From Streptomyces caniscabiei (GTDB taxonomy: Bacteria > Actinomycetota > Actinomycetes > Streptomycetales > Streptomycetaceae), in NCBI RefSeq assembly GCF_014930365.1, contig NZ_JABXWI010000026.1, positions 1 through 64,000 of the forward strand: a DNA stretch of 64,000 nt, written 5' to 3'. The position numbers were made by a program, and so were the translations under genes. Positions 51,280 through 59,871 of the stretch are shown in pieces. Under the pieces are notes generated by a model that saw only the letters and a list, made by a program, of their open reading frames with translations, did no database searches and had not been told where the DNA came from. Position 1 is the first letter of the stretch, and every line of letters begins with the position of its first letter.

Positions 51280-52515
51280 TCAGCAGTCGCAGCCGCAGCA
51301 CTCGCACGCGTCACAGCAGTCGCAGTCCCGGCAGATGCCCTCGCGCTTCTTCCGGGACCAGGGACCTTCGTACTCCTTCGCACAACACATCTGACAGGTG
51401 CAGCACAGCAGCATGAACATCCCGCACCCCGCCCAGAACCCCCGCCGCCGCGGCGGCTGCGGCGCCGGCCCGCCACCGAAACCACCACCCCCGCCGTATC
51501 CGGAGCCACCACCGCCGAACGGGTTGCCGCCCCCGCCGGCGTACGGATTCCCTCCGCCTCCGATATAGGGGTCACCGGCACCGCCCGCGTACGGATTGCC
51601 CGGCACCTGCGGACCGCCTTGCTGATGCGGCCCGCCCTGCTGATGCGCCGAGCACACCGGCACGGCTCCGAACGCGCGGTCCACCGACCTGCGCAGTTCG
51701 TGCACGAGGAGCAGATGGGCCAGCTTGCCGTCCACGAACTCGGCCTCGCGCAGGGCGAGGCGGATGCCGTGCAGCGCGTCGTCGGCGAGCCTGCGGACCT
51801 CGGCGAGGGAGGTCCCGGTGGCGGTCAGCGGGTTCCACGCGCCGCCGGCGGCGTCGGCGGCCCGGTCCTCCACCGCGTCCAGCAGATGGGCGAGCCGCCC
51901 GAAGAGGCATCCGGCCTCGGCGAGCGGTTCGGCGTTGCCCGGTCGTCCCGCCAGGATCGCGGTGTGCGCGAACGCCGCGGCGGTCGCCGTCTCGGTCGGT
52001 TCGGTGATTGTCAGCAGCGGGGTCCCGGGACCGGCGAGCGCCTCGATGCCGAGCTGTCGGTCCACGGCGTCGACCAGCACCGCCGTGTCGAACCCGATGT
52101 CCGATCCCGTACGCGCCCCCGCGCGCCCCCAGTTCGTCGCGATCCGGCGCGCGGCGTGCGCCACCGGCTTGCGCGCGAGCAGTCCATCCCCATCTGCGAC
52201 ATGGTCACGCACCTTGGCCGAGGCGAGCACCAGGGAGACGGCGGCGGCGAGCCGCGCGCCCTCACCCCGTGCGACGGAGGCGGTACGCATCCCGCGCAGC
52301 GGACAGGGCCCGGCGGTGCGCCGCCAGTCGGTGGTGCGCTCGGCCTGAGCCTCCGTCAGAACCGAGACCAGCAAGCCGTCGTAATTGGTGACGATCCGGG
52401 CGAACTGCCCGTGATCCCCCCGCAGTGCGAGACAGAGCCCGCACAGATGCGCCATCCATTGCGTCCGCAGCCCCTCGCCCAGCCGATGGCTACAGGGCCT
52501 CACCATTCCGAACAC
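51280..52515 (-). CDS. DUF5685-like protein with Gly-rich linker and Cys-rich tail
   Basis: A 411-residue protein. The N-terminal helical domain (about 1-290) starts with the typical FGMVRPCSHRLGEGLRTQWMAHLCGLCLALR, with Cys pairs that may bind metal. A Gly/Pro/Tyr-rich linker with GGGGNPYA/GGGGNPF repeats (about 300-355) leads to a tail of about 52 residues holding some 15 cysteines, some in a hydrophobic stretch. GTG 52515 follows GGGGGA. The function is unknown; metal binding or membrane-surface attachment are possible. Confidence 0.82.
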   Translation of the reverse strand: MFGMVRPCSHRLGEGLRTQWMAHLCGLCLALRGDHGQFARIVTNYDGLLVSVLTEAQAERTTDWRRTAGPCPLRGMRTASVARGEGARLAAAVSLVLASAKVRDHVADGDGLLARKPVAHAARRIATNWGRAGARTGSDIGFDTAVLVDAVDRQLGIEALAGPGTPLLTITEPTETATAAAFAHTAILAGRPGNAEPLAEAGCLFGRLAHLLDAVEDRAADAAGGAWNPLTATGTSLAEVRRLADDALHGIRLALREAEFVDGKLAHLLLVHELRRSVDRAFGAVPVCSAHQQGGPHQQGGPQVPGNPYAGGAGDPYIGGGGNPYAGGGGNPFGGGGSGYGGGGGFGGGPAPQPPRRRGFWAGCGMFMLLCCTCQMCCAKEYEGPWSRKKREGICRDCDCCDACECCGCDC

Positions 52516-52818
52516 GACACTCCCCCGTGTCTCCCGATGCCTTCGCACGCCCCTCGGCGTGGCCGCATCGTAGCCGCCGGAACGTTCACCCGGACGCAGC
52601 AGTACTCACCCAAACGCCGTGAACAATATTATTTCACTCCCTGTCAGCAGGTGTGTACAGCGGAGCCCTTGGGGCACATGGACTCTCGACGAATTCGTTC
52701 TGCACCAGTACCGTCACGAAACCCCCGTGCGGCGTCTATCCACTTGGCGAGACATCCGCATCATGGACGACGATAGGGATGCGGAAAGCACGAAAGACCG
52801 CTGCGAGAGGAGGCGTCC
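52516..52818. promoter_or_regulatory. Divergent promoter region, DUF5685 gene and sepF-like gene
   Basis: A 303-bp region without a gene. It contains an unusually AT-rich spot (GTGAACAATATTATTTCAC, 52619-52637, with GTGAA/TTCAC ends) and GGAACGTTCAC near 52579, both possible promoter or regulator sites. The sepF-like ATG follows GAGAGGAGG. Confidence 0.5.
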
Positions 52819-53262
52819 ATGGGATCGGTGCGCAAGGCGAGTGCCTGGCTTGGCCTCGTCGACGACAACGACGACGAGCGTTACTACGACGACGACTACG
52901 CCGATGAGCGGGAGTCCGGCACCGGCGAGGCCTGGGTCACCGACCCTCGTGTCAAGGTCGCGTCCGAGTCGGCGCAGGAGCACGGCCGCCGGATCGGCAC
53001 GGTCACGCCGGACAGCTTCCGTGACGCCCGGCACATCGGCGAGCTCTTCCGGGACGGTGTCCCGGTCATCATGAACCTCACGAACATGGAGCCCGCCGAC
53101 GCCAAGCGTGTCGTCGACTTCGCGGCCGGTCTGATCTTCGGTCTGCGCGGTTCGATCGAGCGCGTGTCGAACCGCGTGTTCCTGCTGACCCCCGCCGACA
53201 CCGAGATCGTCAGCGGCGAGGTCGCGAGCCGCCCGGTGGACGGCTTCTTCAACCAGAGCTGA
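52819..53262 (+). CDS. sflA: SepF-like cell-division protein (SflA type)
   Basis: A 147-residue protein with a short amphipathic N-terminus (MGSVRKASAWLGLVDD), an acidic Asp/Tyr-rich linker and the SepF core (about 60-140: GVPVIMNLTNMEPADAKRVVDFAAGLIFGLRGSIERVSNRVFLLTP-type residues). SepF anchors FtsZ to the membrane. Streptomyces also has SepF-like paralogues SflA and SflB that act in growth and branching. The isolated location, away from ftsZ, and the synteny remembered with SCO1749 favour SflA. The symbol is therefore probable rather than proven. Confidence 0.82.
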   Translation: MGSVRKASAWLGLVDDNDDERYYDDDYADERESGTGEAWVTDPRVKVASESAQEHGRRIGTVTPDSFRDARHIGELFRDGVPVIMNLTNMEPADAKRVVDFAAGLIFGLRGSIERVSNRVFLLTPADTEIVSGEVASRPVDGFFNQS

Positions 53263-53315
53263 GGCAGGGCCGCTCGCCGGCCCGTCCTTTCGGTGTCCGG
53301 GTCACCCGGCGCGGC

Positions 53316-54485
53316 TCACCGGAAGGCGTCGAGACCGGTGAGCGCCTTGCCCAGCACGAGTTGGTGCATCTCGACGGTGCCCTCGTAGGTGAGCACGGAC
53401 TCCAGGTTCGTCGCGTGCCGCATCACCGGGTACTCCAGGGAGATCCCGTTCGCGCCGAGAATCGTGCGGGCGGTACGGCAGATCTCGATCGCCTCACGCA
53501 CGTTGTTCAGCTTGCCGAAACTGATCTGCTCGGGACGGAGCCGTCCCGCGTCCATCCGCCGCCCCAGATGGTGGGCGAGCAGAATCCCCTTGTGCAACTC
53601 GACCGCCATGTCGGCGAGTTTGGCCTGGGTGAGCTGGAACGCCCCGATCGGCTTCCCGAACTGCTCCCGCGTCTTCGCGTATTCGACGGCCGACTCGAAA
53701 CAGGCGCGCGCGGCGCCCATCGAGCCCCACACGATTCCGTAGCGGGCGTGCGAGAGACAACTCAGCGGGCCCTTCAGCCCCGTGACGTCCGGCAGTACGG
53801 CGTCGGCGGGCAACCGCACGTCGTCCAGGACGAGTTCACTGGTGACGGACGCGCGCAGGGACCACTTGTGCTTGATCTCCGGCGCGGAGAACCCGGCGGT
53901 GTCCGTCGGTACGGCGAACCCCCGGATGCCGTCGTCGGTCTGCGCCCAGACGACGGCGACCCCGGCGACGGACCCGTTGGTGATCCACATCTTCCGCCCG
54001 TCGAGCACCCAGTCGCCACCGTCCCGCTTGGCGTACGTACGCATCGACGCGGGGTCGGACCCGTGGTCGGGCTCGGTGAGACCGAAGCAGCCGATCACCT
54101 CACCGGAGGCCATGCGGGGCAGCCAGGTCTGCTTCTGCTCCTCGCTGCCGAACCGGTGGATGGCGTACATCGCGAGCGACCCCTGCACGGAGACGAGCGA
54201 CCGGATCCCCGAGTCCGCGGCCTCCAGCTCCAGACAGGCGAGCCCGTACTGCACGGCGCTGGCCCCCGCGCACCCGTACCCCTGGAGCGACATCCCGAGG
54301 GCCCCGATGGTCCCCAACTCCCGTGCCAGCTCCCGGATCGCGGGCAACTCCCCGCGCTCGTACCACTCGGCGACGTACGGCATCACCCGGTCCGCCGCCC
54401 AGGTCCGCACGGTCTCCCGCACGGCGAGATCCTCGGGGTCGAGCAGATCGTCGAGGCCGAGGAGATCGGCGGGGGCGAAGCTCAT
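53316..54485 (-). CDS. Acyl-CoA dehydrogenase, glutaryl-CoA dehydrogenase type
   Basis: A 389-residue flavoprotein. It has the ACAD signatures CFGLTEPDHGSDPASMRTYA and MWITNGSVAGVAVVWAQT, and the catalytic base Glu368 in LTYEGTVEMHQLVLGKALTG, the arrangement of glutaryl-CoA dehydrogenases. It would oxidise an acyl-CoA (glutaryl-CoA in lysine/tryptophan breakdown if the subtype is right) and pass electrons to ETF. ATG 54485. It stands alone between the convergent sflA gene and the MFS gene upstream. Confidence 0.92.
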   Translation of the reverse strand: MSFAPADLLGLDDLLDPEDLAVRETVRTWAADRVMPYVAEWYERGELPAIRELARELGTIGALGMSLQGYGCAGASAVQYGLACLELEAADSGIRSLVSVQGSLAMYAIHRFGSEEQKQTWLPRMASGEVIGCFGLTEPDHGSDPASMRTYAKRDGGDWVLDGRKMWITNGSVAGVAVVWAQTDDGIRGFAVPTDTAGFSAPEIKHKWSLRASVTSELVLDDVRLPADAVLPDVTGLKGPLSCLSHARYGIVWGSMGAARACFESAVEYAKTREQFGKPIGAFQLTQAKLADMAVELHKGILLAHHLGRRMDAGRLRPEQISFGKLNNVREAIEICRTARTILGANGISLEYPVMRHATNLESVLTYEGTVEMHQLVLGKALTGLDAFR

Positions 54486-54569
54486 GGGTGCACCTCCGGC
54501 TCACGAAAACTAGCGACGCTAAGCACCGTACCCACTCGCCCACTCAGCCGCTCCCAGCTGCGGGCAATC

Positions 54570-54641
54570 GTGCCGCTGGGCGGTGGGGGCGCCTCCCGCT
54601 CGAGCGAAGCCGAGAGTGGGGGAGGGTGGGCGCAGCGGCAC
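54570..54641. repeat. Streptomyces-type intergenic palindromic element
   Basis: GTGCCGCT (54570-54577) and AGCGGCAC (54634-54641) bound a GC-rich block containing CTCGAGCGAAGCCGAGAGTG, a sequence I recall as widespread in Streptomyces intergenic regions. It probably folds into a long hairpin beyond the MFS gene stop. Confidence 0.6.
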
Positions 54642-54705
54642 CCCGCAGGCGCCGGTGAGCGGAACCCCGCCCGGCCCAGCACCAGCAGAGGGTGCCGAAC
54701 GCGAC

Positions 54706-56319
54706 TCAGCGCATCGACTCCGCACGTACTGGCGTCGCCGACTTCGCCTCCCGCGGCCCGGGCACCTCCGCGGACGCGCCCTCGCACTCCATCCCGCGGG
54801 GCAGCCGCAACGCCATCACCGCGCCGAGCACCAGCAGCGCCGCGCTCACCAGCAACGTCACATGCAGACCATGGACGAACGAGTCCCGGGCGGCATGCCG
54901 CAGCGCCTCCCCGGAGGACCCGCCCAGCCGGTCCGCGACCTCGTACGCCTCCCCCAGCGAGTGCCCGGCGGCAGCGGACGCCGACGAAGGCACCCCCGGC
55001 ACTGACGACAGCCCGGGCGCGTACGCCGCGTTCATCACACTGCCGAGGAGCGCGATCCCGATGCCGGCGCCCAGCTGGTAGGAGGTCTCGCCGATCGCGG
55101 ACGCCCCGCCGGCCGACGACGCGGGTGCCTCGCTGAGCATCGACTCGTACGCCCCGAACAGGGTCGTCTCCAGGCCGAAGCCCAGCAGCACGAACCCGGC
55201 GAGCAGCAGCCCCGCGTTGTCGTGGCGTCCCATCGCGGTCAGCAGGACGACCGCGAAGGCGGTGAGGCAGAAGCCGGCGCAGACCATGCGGCGCGGCCCG
55301 AAGCGGTGCAGCATGTGGGAGCCGACGAGCCCGGCGGCCATCGCGGCGACGGTCAGCGGCAGCAGCCGCAGGCCCGTCTCCAGCGGGGAGAGGCCGAGGA
55401 CCAGCTGCAGATACTGAGCGGCGATCAGTTCGAGCCCCACCAGCGCGAGCATCGCGAGGACGATGCAGCCGACGGAGGTGCTGAACGCGGGGCGCGCGAA
55501 CATCCGCAGGTCGACCAGCGGATGGGTGCGGCGCCGCTGCCGTCGTACGAACGCGGCCAGCAGGGTGGCGCCGCCGAGGAGGGCGAGCGCGGTGCCCGGG
55601 TCGAAGGGCGGGTGGCCGCCGCCGAGCCGCTTGACGCCGAGGACGACGCCGAAGAGACCGACCGCGGCCGTCAGGGCGCCGATCACGTCCCAGGGGCCGT
55701 CGCGGTCGCCCGTCGACTCGGGCAGCAGCAGCCGTCCGACGGGCAGGCTGACCAGCATCAGCGGGATGTTGACGAGGAAGACCGAGCCCCACCAGAAGTG
55801 CTCGAGGAGGAACCCGCCGAGGAGGGGTCCGACGGCCGCGCCCACGGCGGCGACCGCGCTCCAGATGCCGATGGCGAACGCCCGTTCGCGGCGGTCGGGG
55901 AAGACCTGGCGCAGGATCGACAGCGTCGCGGGCATGATCATCGCGCCGCCGACGCCGAGCAGGGCACGGGCCGCGATCAGCACCTGGGGGCTGTCCGCGA
56001 AGGCGGCGAGGGCGGAGGCGATGCCGAAGAGGGCGTAGCCGAGGAGGAGGATCCGTCTGCGGCCGACCCGGTCGCCGAGCGTGCCGAAGAGGATCAGCAG
56101 CGAGGCGCAGACCAGCGGGTAGACATCGACGATCCAGAGCAGCTCCATGGCGCTCGGCTTGATGTCCTCGGTGACGGCGGGCACCGCCACGTGCAGCACG
56201 GTGGCGTCGACGGCGACGAGCAGCAGGCTGACGCAGAGGACGACGAGGACGACCCAGCGGTTGGCACCGGCCCCGGCGTCCCGACGGCGTCGTGCGGCGG
56301 CCGTGGGCGTCCCGGACAT
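54706..56319 (-). CDS. MFS drug transporter, DHA2 (14-helix) family
   Basis: A 537-residue membrane protein with 14 predicted helices. The motif A-like GTLGDRVGRRRILLLGYALFG and the family motif C region GVGGAMIMPATLSILRQVFPDRRERAFAIGIWSAVAAVGAAVGPLLGG (partial) are those of EmrB/QacA-type exporters. It is likely a proton-coupled exporter of a hydrophobic drug or self-made metabolite. ATG 56319. No regulator is adjacent. Confidence 0.92.
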   Translation of the reverse strand: MSGTPTAAARRRRDAGAGANRWVVLVVLCVSLLLVAVDATVLHVAVPAVTEDIKPSAMELLWIVDVYPLVCASLLILFGTLGDRVGRRRILLLGYALFGIASALAAFADSPQVLIAARALLGVGGAMIMPATLSILRQVFPDRRERAFAIGIWSAVAAVGAAVGPLLGGFLLEHFWWGSVFLVNIPLMLVSLPVGRLLLPESTGDRDGPWDVIGALTAAVGLFGVVLGVKRLGGGHPPFDPGTALALLGGATLLAAFVRRQRRRTHPLVDLRMFARPAFSTSVGCIVLAMLALVGLELIAAQYLQLVLGLSPLETGLRLLPLTVAAMAAGLVGSHMLHRFGPRRMVCAGFCLTAFAVVLLTAMGRHDNAGLLLAGFVLLGFGLETTLFGAYESMLSEAPASSAGGASAIGETSYQLGAGIGIALLGSVMNAAYAPGLSSVPGVPSSASAAAGHSLGEAYEVADRLGGSSGEALRHAARDSFVHGLHVTLLVSAALLVLGAVMALRLPRGMECEGASAEVPGPREAKSATPVRAESMR

Positions 56320-56658
56320 GTACGTACCTCCCAGAATGCTCTCGCGTTCGGCGGAACCGGCGGGGCGGGGAGTCCCCGGCGGTCACGGTTCGGGAGGAGC
56401 GGTGTCCCGGACCCGCGCAACGAATAGGCGAGCGAGCCGTCAGCGTACGCGAGTTCCCGCCGGTGGAACGTGGTGGGTGTCTCATGGAACGCTCATGTGA
56501 CGTGTGGCATACGCCACGCGCCGGGCCGTCCACCGGTCCTCCATGGCTCCTTCATCACTCGTCCGTGGAGTTCCGCGGTCACGGACCATCACGGTTCCTC
56601 ATGGACCACTACGTGACGGCGTCCGGGCCGGTTCCCGGCGCCGTCGATAATCGAGCGC
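56320..56658. other. Divergent promoter region, MFS and mannosyltransferase genes
   Basis: A 339-bp region without a convincing gene. Several CATG/ATGGA repeats occur at 56484-56605. It must hold both promoters. The GTG at 56659 lacks a strong ribosome site. Confidence 0.45.
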
Positions 56659-57876
56659 GTGACCGATCTTGCCACGCGCCCGGCGGCGCCCCTCCTGAGG
56701 CGGGCCGCCCCCGCGCTCCTCGGGTACGCGGCCGTGCGCGCCCTGGGCCTCGTCGCCCTCGCCGGGTGGAGCGCGGCCCGCGACAAGAGCGCCCTGACGC
56801 TGCTGTCGGCCCGCTGGGACTCGCTCTGGTACACCCGGGTCGCCGACCTCGGTTACGGCTACGAGGTGCGGCTGCCGAACGGTGACATCCACTCGAACCT
56901 GGCCTTCTTCCCGCTGCTGCCCTGGCTGGAGCGGGCGGTGTCCGCGGTGACGCCGCTGTCGTACGCCCATGCCGGTCTGGTCGTCGGCACCGTCGCCTCG
57001 CTCGCCGCGGCCTGGGGGATCTTCGCGGTCTCGGACCGGCTGTACGGACGCCGGGCCGGGGTGTGCGCGGTACTGCTGTGGGCCGTGCTGCCGGTCGGGG
57101 TCGTGCAGTCGATGGCGTACACGGAGTCGCTGTTCACCGCGCTGGCCGCCTGGTCGCTGTACGCCGTCCTCACCGGCCGCTGGGTGACGGCGGGCGCGCT
57201 CGCGGCGCTCGCCGGGCTGACCCGGCCGGTGGGGCTCGCGGTGGTGGCTGCGGTGTGGGCGGCGGCGATCGTGTCGTACCTACGGGAGCGGCGAGACACC
57301 CTCCCGCGCGCCGGGGGCCCCACCCCCGCTCCCCCGTTCGTACGAAACCGGGGCACGGATATATCGGGAGGCGCTCGCTGGTGGCCGCGCGCCCTCGGAA
57401 TGCTCCTCGCTCCCCTGGGGGCGGCCGGCTATGTGCTGTGGGTCGGCCGGCGCACGGGCAAGGGCCCGCTCGGCTATCTGGACGTCCAGGCGGGGTGGCG
57501 CAACGGCTTCGACGGGGGCTACGCCTTCACGCGTTTCGTCGCCGACAAGTTCACGTCGTTCCCCTCGGCCCTGGCGGGTGTCGGGCTGATCATCGGAGTG
57601 GCGTTGATCATTTGGCTGTACGCGGTCTGTGTACGCCAGGGACAGCCACTCCCGCTGCTGGTCTATGCGGGGGTCGTCACCGCGCTGGCGCTGTGCGCGT
57701 CGAGCTACTTCGGCTCCAAGCCCCGGCTGCTGATGCCGGCCTTCCCGCTGCTGCTGCCGCTCGCGCGCGCTCTCGCCGGCGCGCGTACGTCCAGGTCAGC
57801 GGCGATTCTCGGCGGTGTCGCGGCGGTGTCGGCCCTCTACGGGGCGTTCTGGCTGAATGGTTCCGGTCCGCCGTGA
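56659..57876 (+). CDS. GT-C mannosyltransferase, PIG-V-like
   Basis: A 405-residue membrane enzyme with about 10 helices. The first outer loop carries the GT-C active-site region ARWDSLWYTRVADLGYG and the SNLAFFPLLPWLERAV block. AYTESLFTALAAWSLYA and LTRPVGLAVVAAVWAAAI are PIG-V hallmarks. It should use a polyprenyl-phosphate sugar to glycosylate a lipid or protein outside. A Pro/Arg-rich insert at about 210-235 may be a flexible cytoplasmic loop. Confidence 0.88.
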   Translation: MTDLATRPAAPLLRRAAPALLGYAAVRALGLVALAGWSAARDKSALTLLSARWDSLWYTRVADLGYGYEVRLPNGDIHSNLAFFPLLPWLERAVSAVTPLSYAHAGLVVGTVASLAAAWGIFAVSDRLYGRRAGVCAVLLWAVLPVGVVQSMAYTESLFTALAAWSLYAVLTGRWVTAGALAALAGLTRPVGLAVVAAVWAAAIVSYLRERRDTLPRAGGPTPAPPFVRNRGTDISGGARWWPRALGMLLAPLGAAGYVLWVGRRTGKGPLGYLDVQAGWRNGFDGGYAFTRFVADKFTSFPSALAGVGLIIGVALIIWLYAVCVRQGQPLPLLVYAGVVTALALCASSYFGSKPRLLMPAFPLLLPLARALAGARTSRSAAILGGVAAVSALYGAFWLNGSGPP

Positions 57877-58115
57877 CCGGGCCGCGACGGACAGCGAGCA
57901 GTCGGGTAATTCCGCACGTGCAATCGGTGAACGAATTCAAAAGGGCCGCAAAACGACCGCTCGACATTAGGCCATGGAATTGAAGGCCGAGTGGCGCAAC
58001 GATTCGTCATTCAGCAGAAATAAACATCATTCTGAGAGGAATCCCACATCACGGCGTCATCACAAAGCCGGTGATTCACGCCGCGTACGAGCTCACTCGC
58101 TGTAACGTCGATTGA
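57877..58115. promoter_or_regulatory. AT-richer promoter region of the PAP2 gene
   Basis: A 239-bp region of lower GC (57895-58080) typical of a promoter. It holds no open frame with a ribosome site. Confidence 0.45.
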
Positions 58116-59141
58116 GTGCGTACCGAACTAAAGCCGACCCGTCTGGACCGGGTCTTCTCCAGGCTGGACCGTGAGCCGGAACGGCCGGCCCACATCGATG
58201 TACCGGTGATGACCCGCCACCGGGTGGTGCTGTTCGCCTCCACCCTGGCCTTCTACGTCGCCATCGTGTGGGCCGTCGTCATCACGTCCTGGCTGGTCCG
58301 GCTCGACTGGCAGATCATGTTCTTCCGGCCGTACCAGCAGTGGCAGCAGATCCACGCCTTCCTGGACTACTACGTCGTCCTCGGCCAGCGCGGCCCCACC
58401 GCCGTGATGGTCGCCGCCTGGCTGGGCTGGCGCTCCTGGAGACAGCACACGCTGCGGCCGATGCTCGCGCTCGGCGTCTCGCTGCTGCTGCTGAACATCA
58501 CCGTCGGCGCCGCGAAGCTCGGCATGGGCCGGCTCGGTCCGCACTACGCCACCGAGATCGGCTCCAACGAGATGTGGCTGGGCGGCGACATATTTCCTTC
58601 GGGACACACCGCCAACGCCGTGGTGACCTGGGGGATCCTGGCCTATCTGGCGTCGACGCCGAGGGCCAGGCGCTGGCTGTCCGCGCTGTCCGCCGTGATC
58701 TCGCTCGGCGTCGGCCTCACCACGGTCTATCTGGGCACGCACTGGTTGAGCGACGTCCTGCTGGGCTGGGCCGCCGGTCTGCTGATCATGCTGGCGCTGC
58801 CCTGGTTCGAGCCGATGATCGCCCGCGCGGAGGTCTGGCTCTTCTCCGTACGGGACGCCTGGCGCGACCGTCGTACGGCGCCCGTCCCGGTGTCCGCGCC
58901 GGCGCCCGCCGTGGGCACGGCCCCGCTGCGGACACCCGCCGAGGAGCCCGCGAGCGCCCGGGAGACCGGCATCGCGGCCCGCGCCACCCACCCCCCGATC
59001 GTGCCGCTGCATCTGTCCCCCGGCCCGCATCTGACCAGGTCGGAGCGGACCCCGGTGACGCCGCTCGGCACCCGTAGGCCGCCCCACGCCGACCGGGTGG
59101 CCCGTAACGCGCCCTCCGCACGACCGGTCGCGGGCGGCTGA
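58116..59141 (+). CDS. PAP2 family membrane phosphatase
   Basis: A 341-residue protein with six helices and the three phosphatase motifs: KLGMGRLGP (motif 1, slightly relaxed), FPSGHTAN (motif 2) and LGTHWLSDVLLGW (motif 3 His-x3-Asp). It likely removes phosphate from a lipid such as phosphatidate or undecaprenyl-PP. A Pro/Ala/Arg-rich cytoplasmic tail (about 245-341) is an extra. GTG 58116. A strong terminator follows. Confidence 0.9.
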   Translation: MRTELKPTRLDRVFSRLDREPERPAHIDVPVMTRHRVVLFASTLAFYVAIVWAVVITSWLVRLDWQIMFFRPYQQWQQIHAFLDYYVVLGQRGPTAVMVAAWLGWRSWRQHTLRPMLALGVSLLLLNITVGAAKLGMGRLGPHYATEIGSNEMWLGGDIFPSGHTANAVVTWGILAYLASTPRARRWLSALSAVISLGVGLTTVYLGTHWLSDVLLGWAAGLLIMLALPWFEPMIARAEVWLFSVRDAWRDRRTAPVPVSAPAPAVGTAPLRTPAEEPASARETGIAARATHPPIVPLHLSPGPHLTRSERTPVTPLGTRRPPHADRVARNAPSARPVAGG

Positions 59142-59207
59142 CATCCGACCGGCCGGCGGCTGACACGAGACAGCGGGGCCCGGTACGCACAGCCCATGCC
59201 CCGCACG

Positions 59208-59243
59208 GCGAAGGCCCGGCTCCCGAGGGAGCCGGGCCTTCGC
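59208..59243. terminator. Bidirectional terminator
   Basis: A long perfect stem (59208-59224 with 59227-59243) between the convergent PAP2 and I78-inhibitor genes. Confidence 0.85.
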
Positions 59244-59270
59244 CCGTCATGGACCGACGGCGTTCGGTTC

Positions 59271-59486
59271 TCAGCCCTTCCAGGCGCGCCTCACCCGGCC
59301 GTCCTCGACCTCCAGATTCAGCCGGCCGAAGCGGTACTCCATGGTGATGATCGCGCCCGGCGGCAGCTTTCTGACAGTGGACCAGCCGCGTTCGGCGGCG
59401 CGACGCTCGGCCTGCGGCGCCTCCAGACCGACGTAGGCGTCGGGGTCGTCCCGGGGCTCTTCGGAAGGGGTGGGAAAGGGTGCCAT
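59271..59486 (-). CDS. I78 family peptidase inhibitor
   Basis: A 71-residue protein with the I78 pattern: AERRAAERGWSTVRKLPPGAIITMEYRFGRLNLEVEDG. It is related to potato-I-like folds and probably inhibits serine proteases. There is no signal peptide, so a cytoplasmic protective role is possible in this protease-rich strain. ATG 59486 is chosen; the ribosome site is weak. Confidence 0.8.
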   Translation of the reverse strand: MAPFPTPSEEPRDDPDAYVGLEAPQAERRAAERGWSTVRKLPPGAIITMEYRFGRLNLEVEDGRVRRAWKG

Positions 59487-59871
59487 GACCGCCACGGTAG
59501 GCGGCCGGGGGCCCCGCTGTCGCCCCGCAGTCACGCTTCTGTCACAGAACCACGACACCCGTTTCGGCCCAACGCAGTCACACGTACGAGCGGTTCCTTA
59601 CGCCTTCCGCGTGCTGCCGAACGTAATTCCCGACCGCTTCGACACCATCACGAATAGCCCGTCGGAAAGCATGTCCGGGGCCGTGTGTGTCCGGTGCATG
59701 TCCAGCCTTTTCCCACCGATTCCCGGACGGTTCCCGGAAGTCCCCAGCTCATGGGAAATACACGGTTCCCCCACACTTCCCCCGTACGCCCCCTGTCGGA
59801 GCGGACCGGGGCACGCGCATCATGGCGTGCGTGCATCACGGGCCCAGGACGCGGCAGCGAAGGGGCGAGCG
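59487..59871. other. Leader/promoter region of the cytochrome oxidase gene
   Basis: A 385-bp stretch without a credible gene. It is less GC-rich in 59500-59780 with GGGAA/TTCCC patches. It holds the promoter of the oxidase gene, and the in-frame extension upstream of 59872 lacks family similarity. Confidence 0.5.

Noticed and set aside
54482..56533. 683-codon minus-strand frame over the MFS gene
   Set aside because: Same strand but different frame from the MFS transporter, which has all expected helices and motifs; this frame is Arg-rich without domains.
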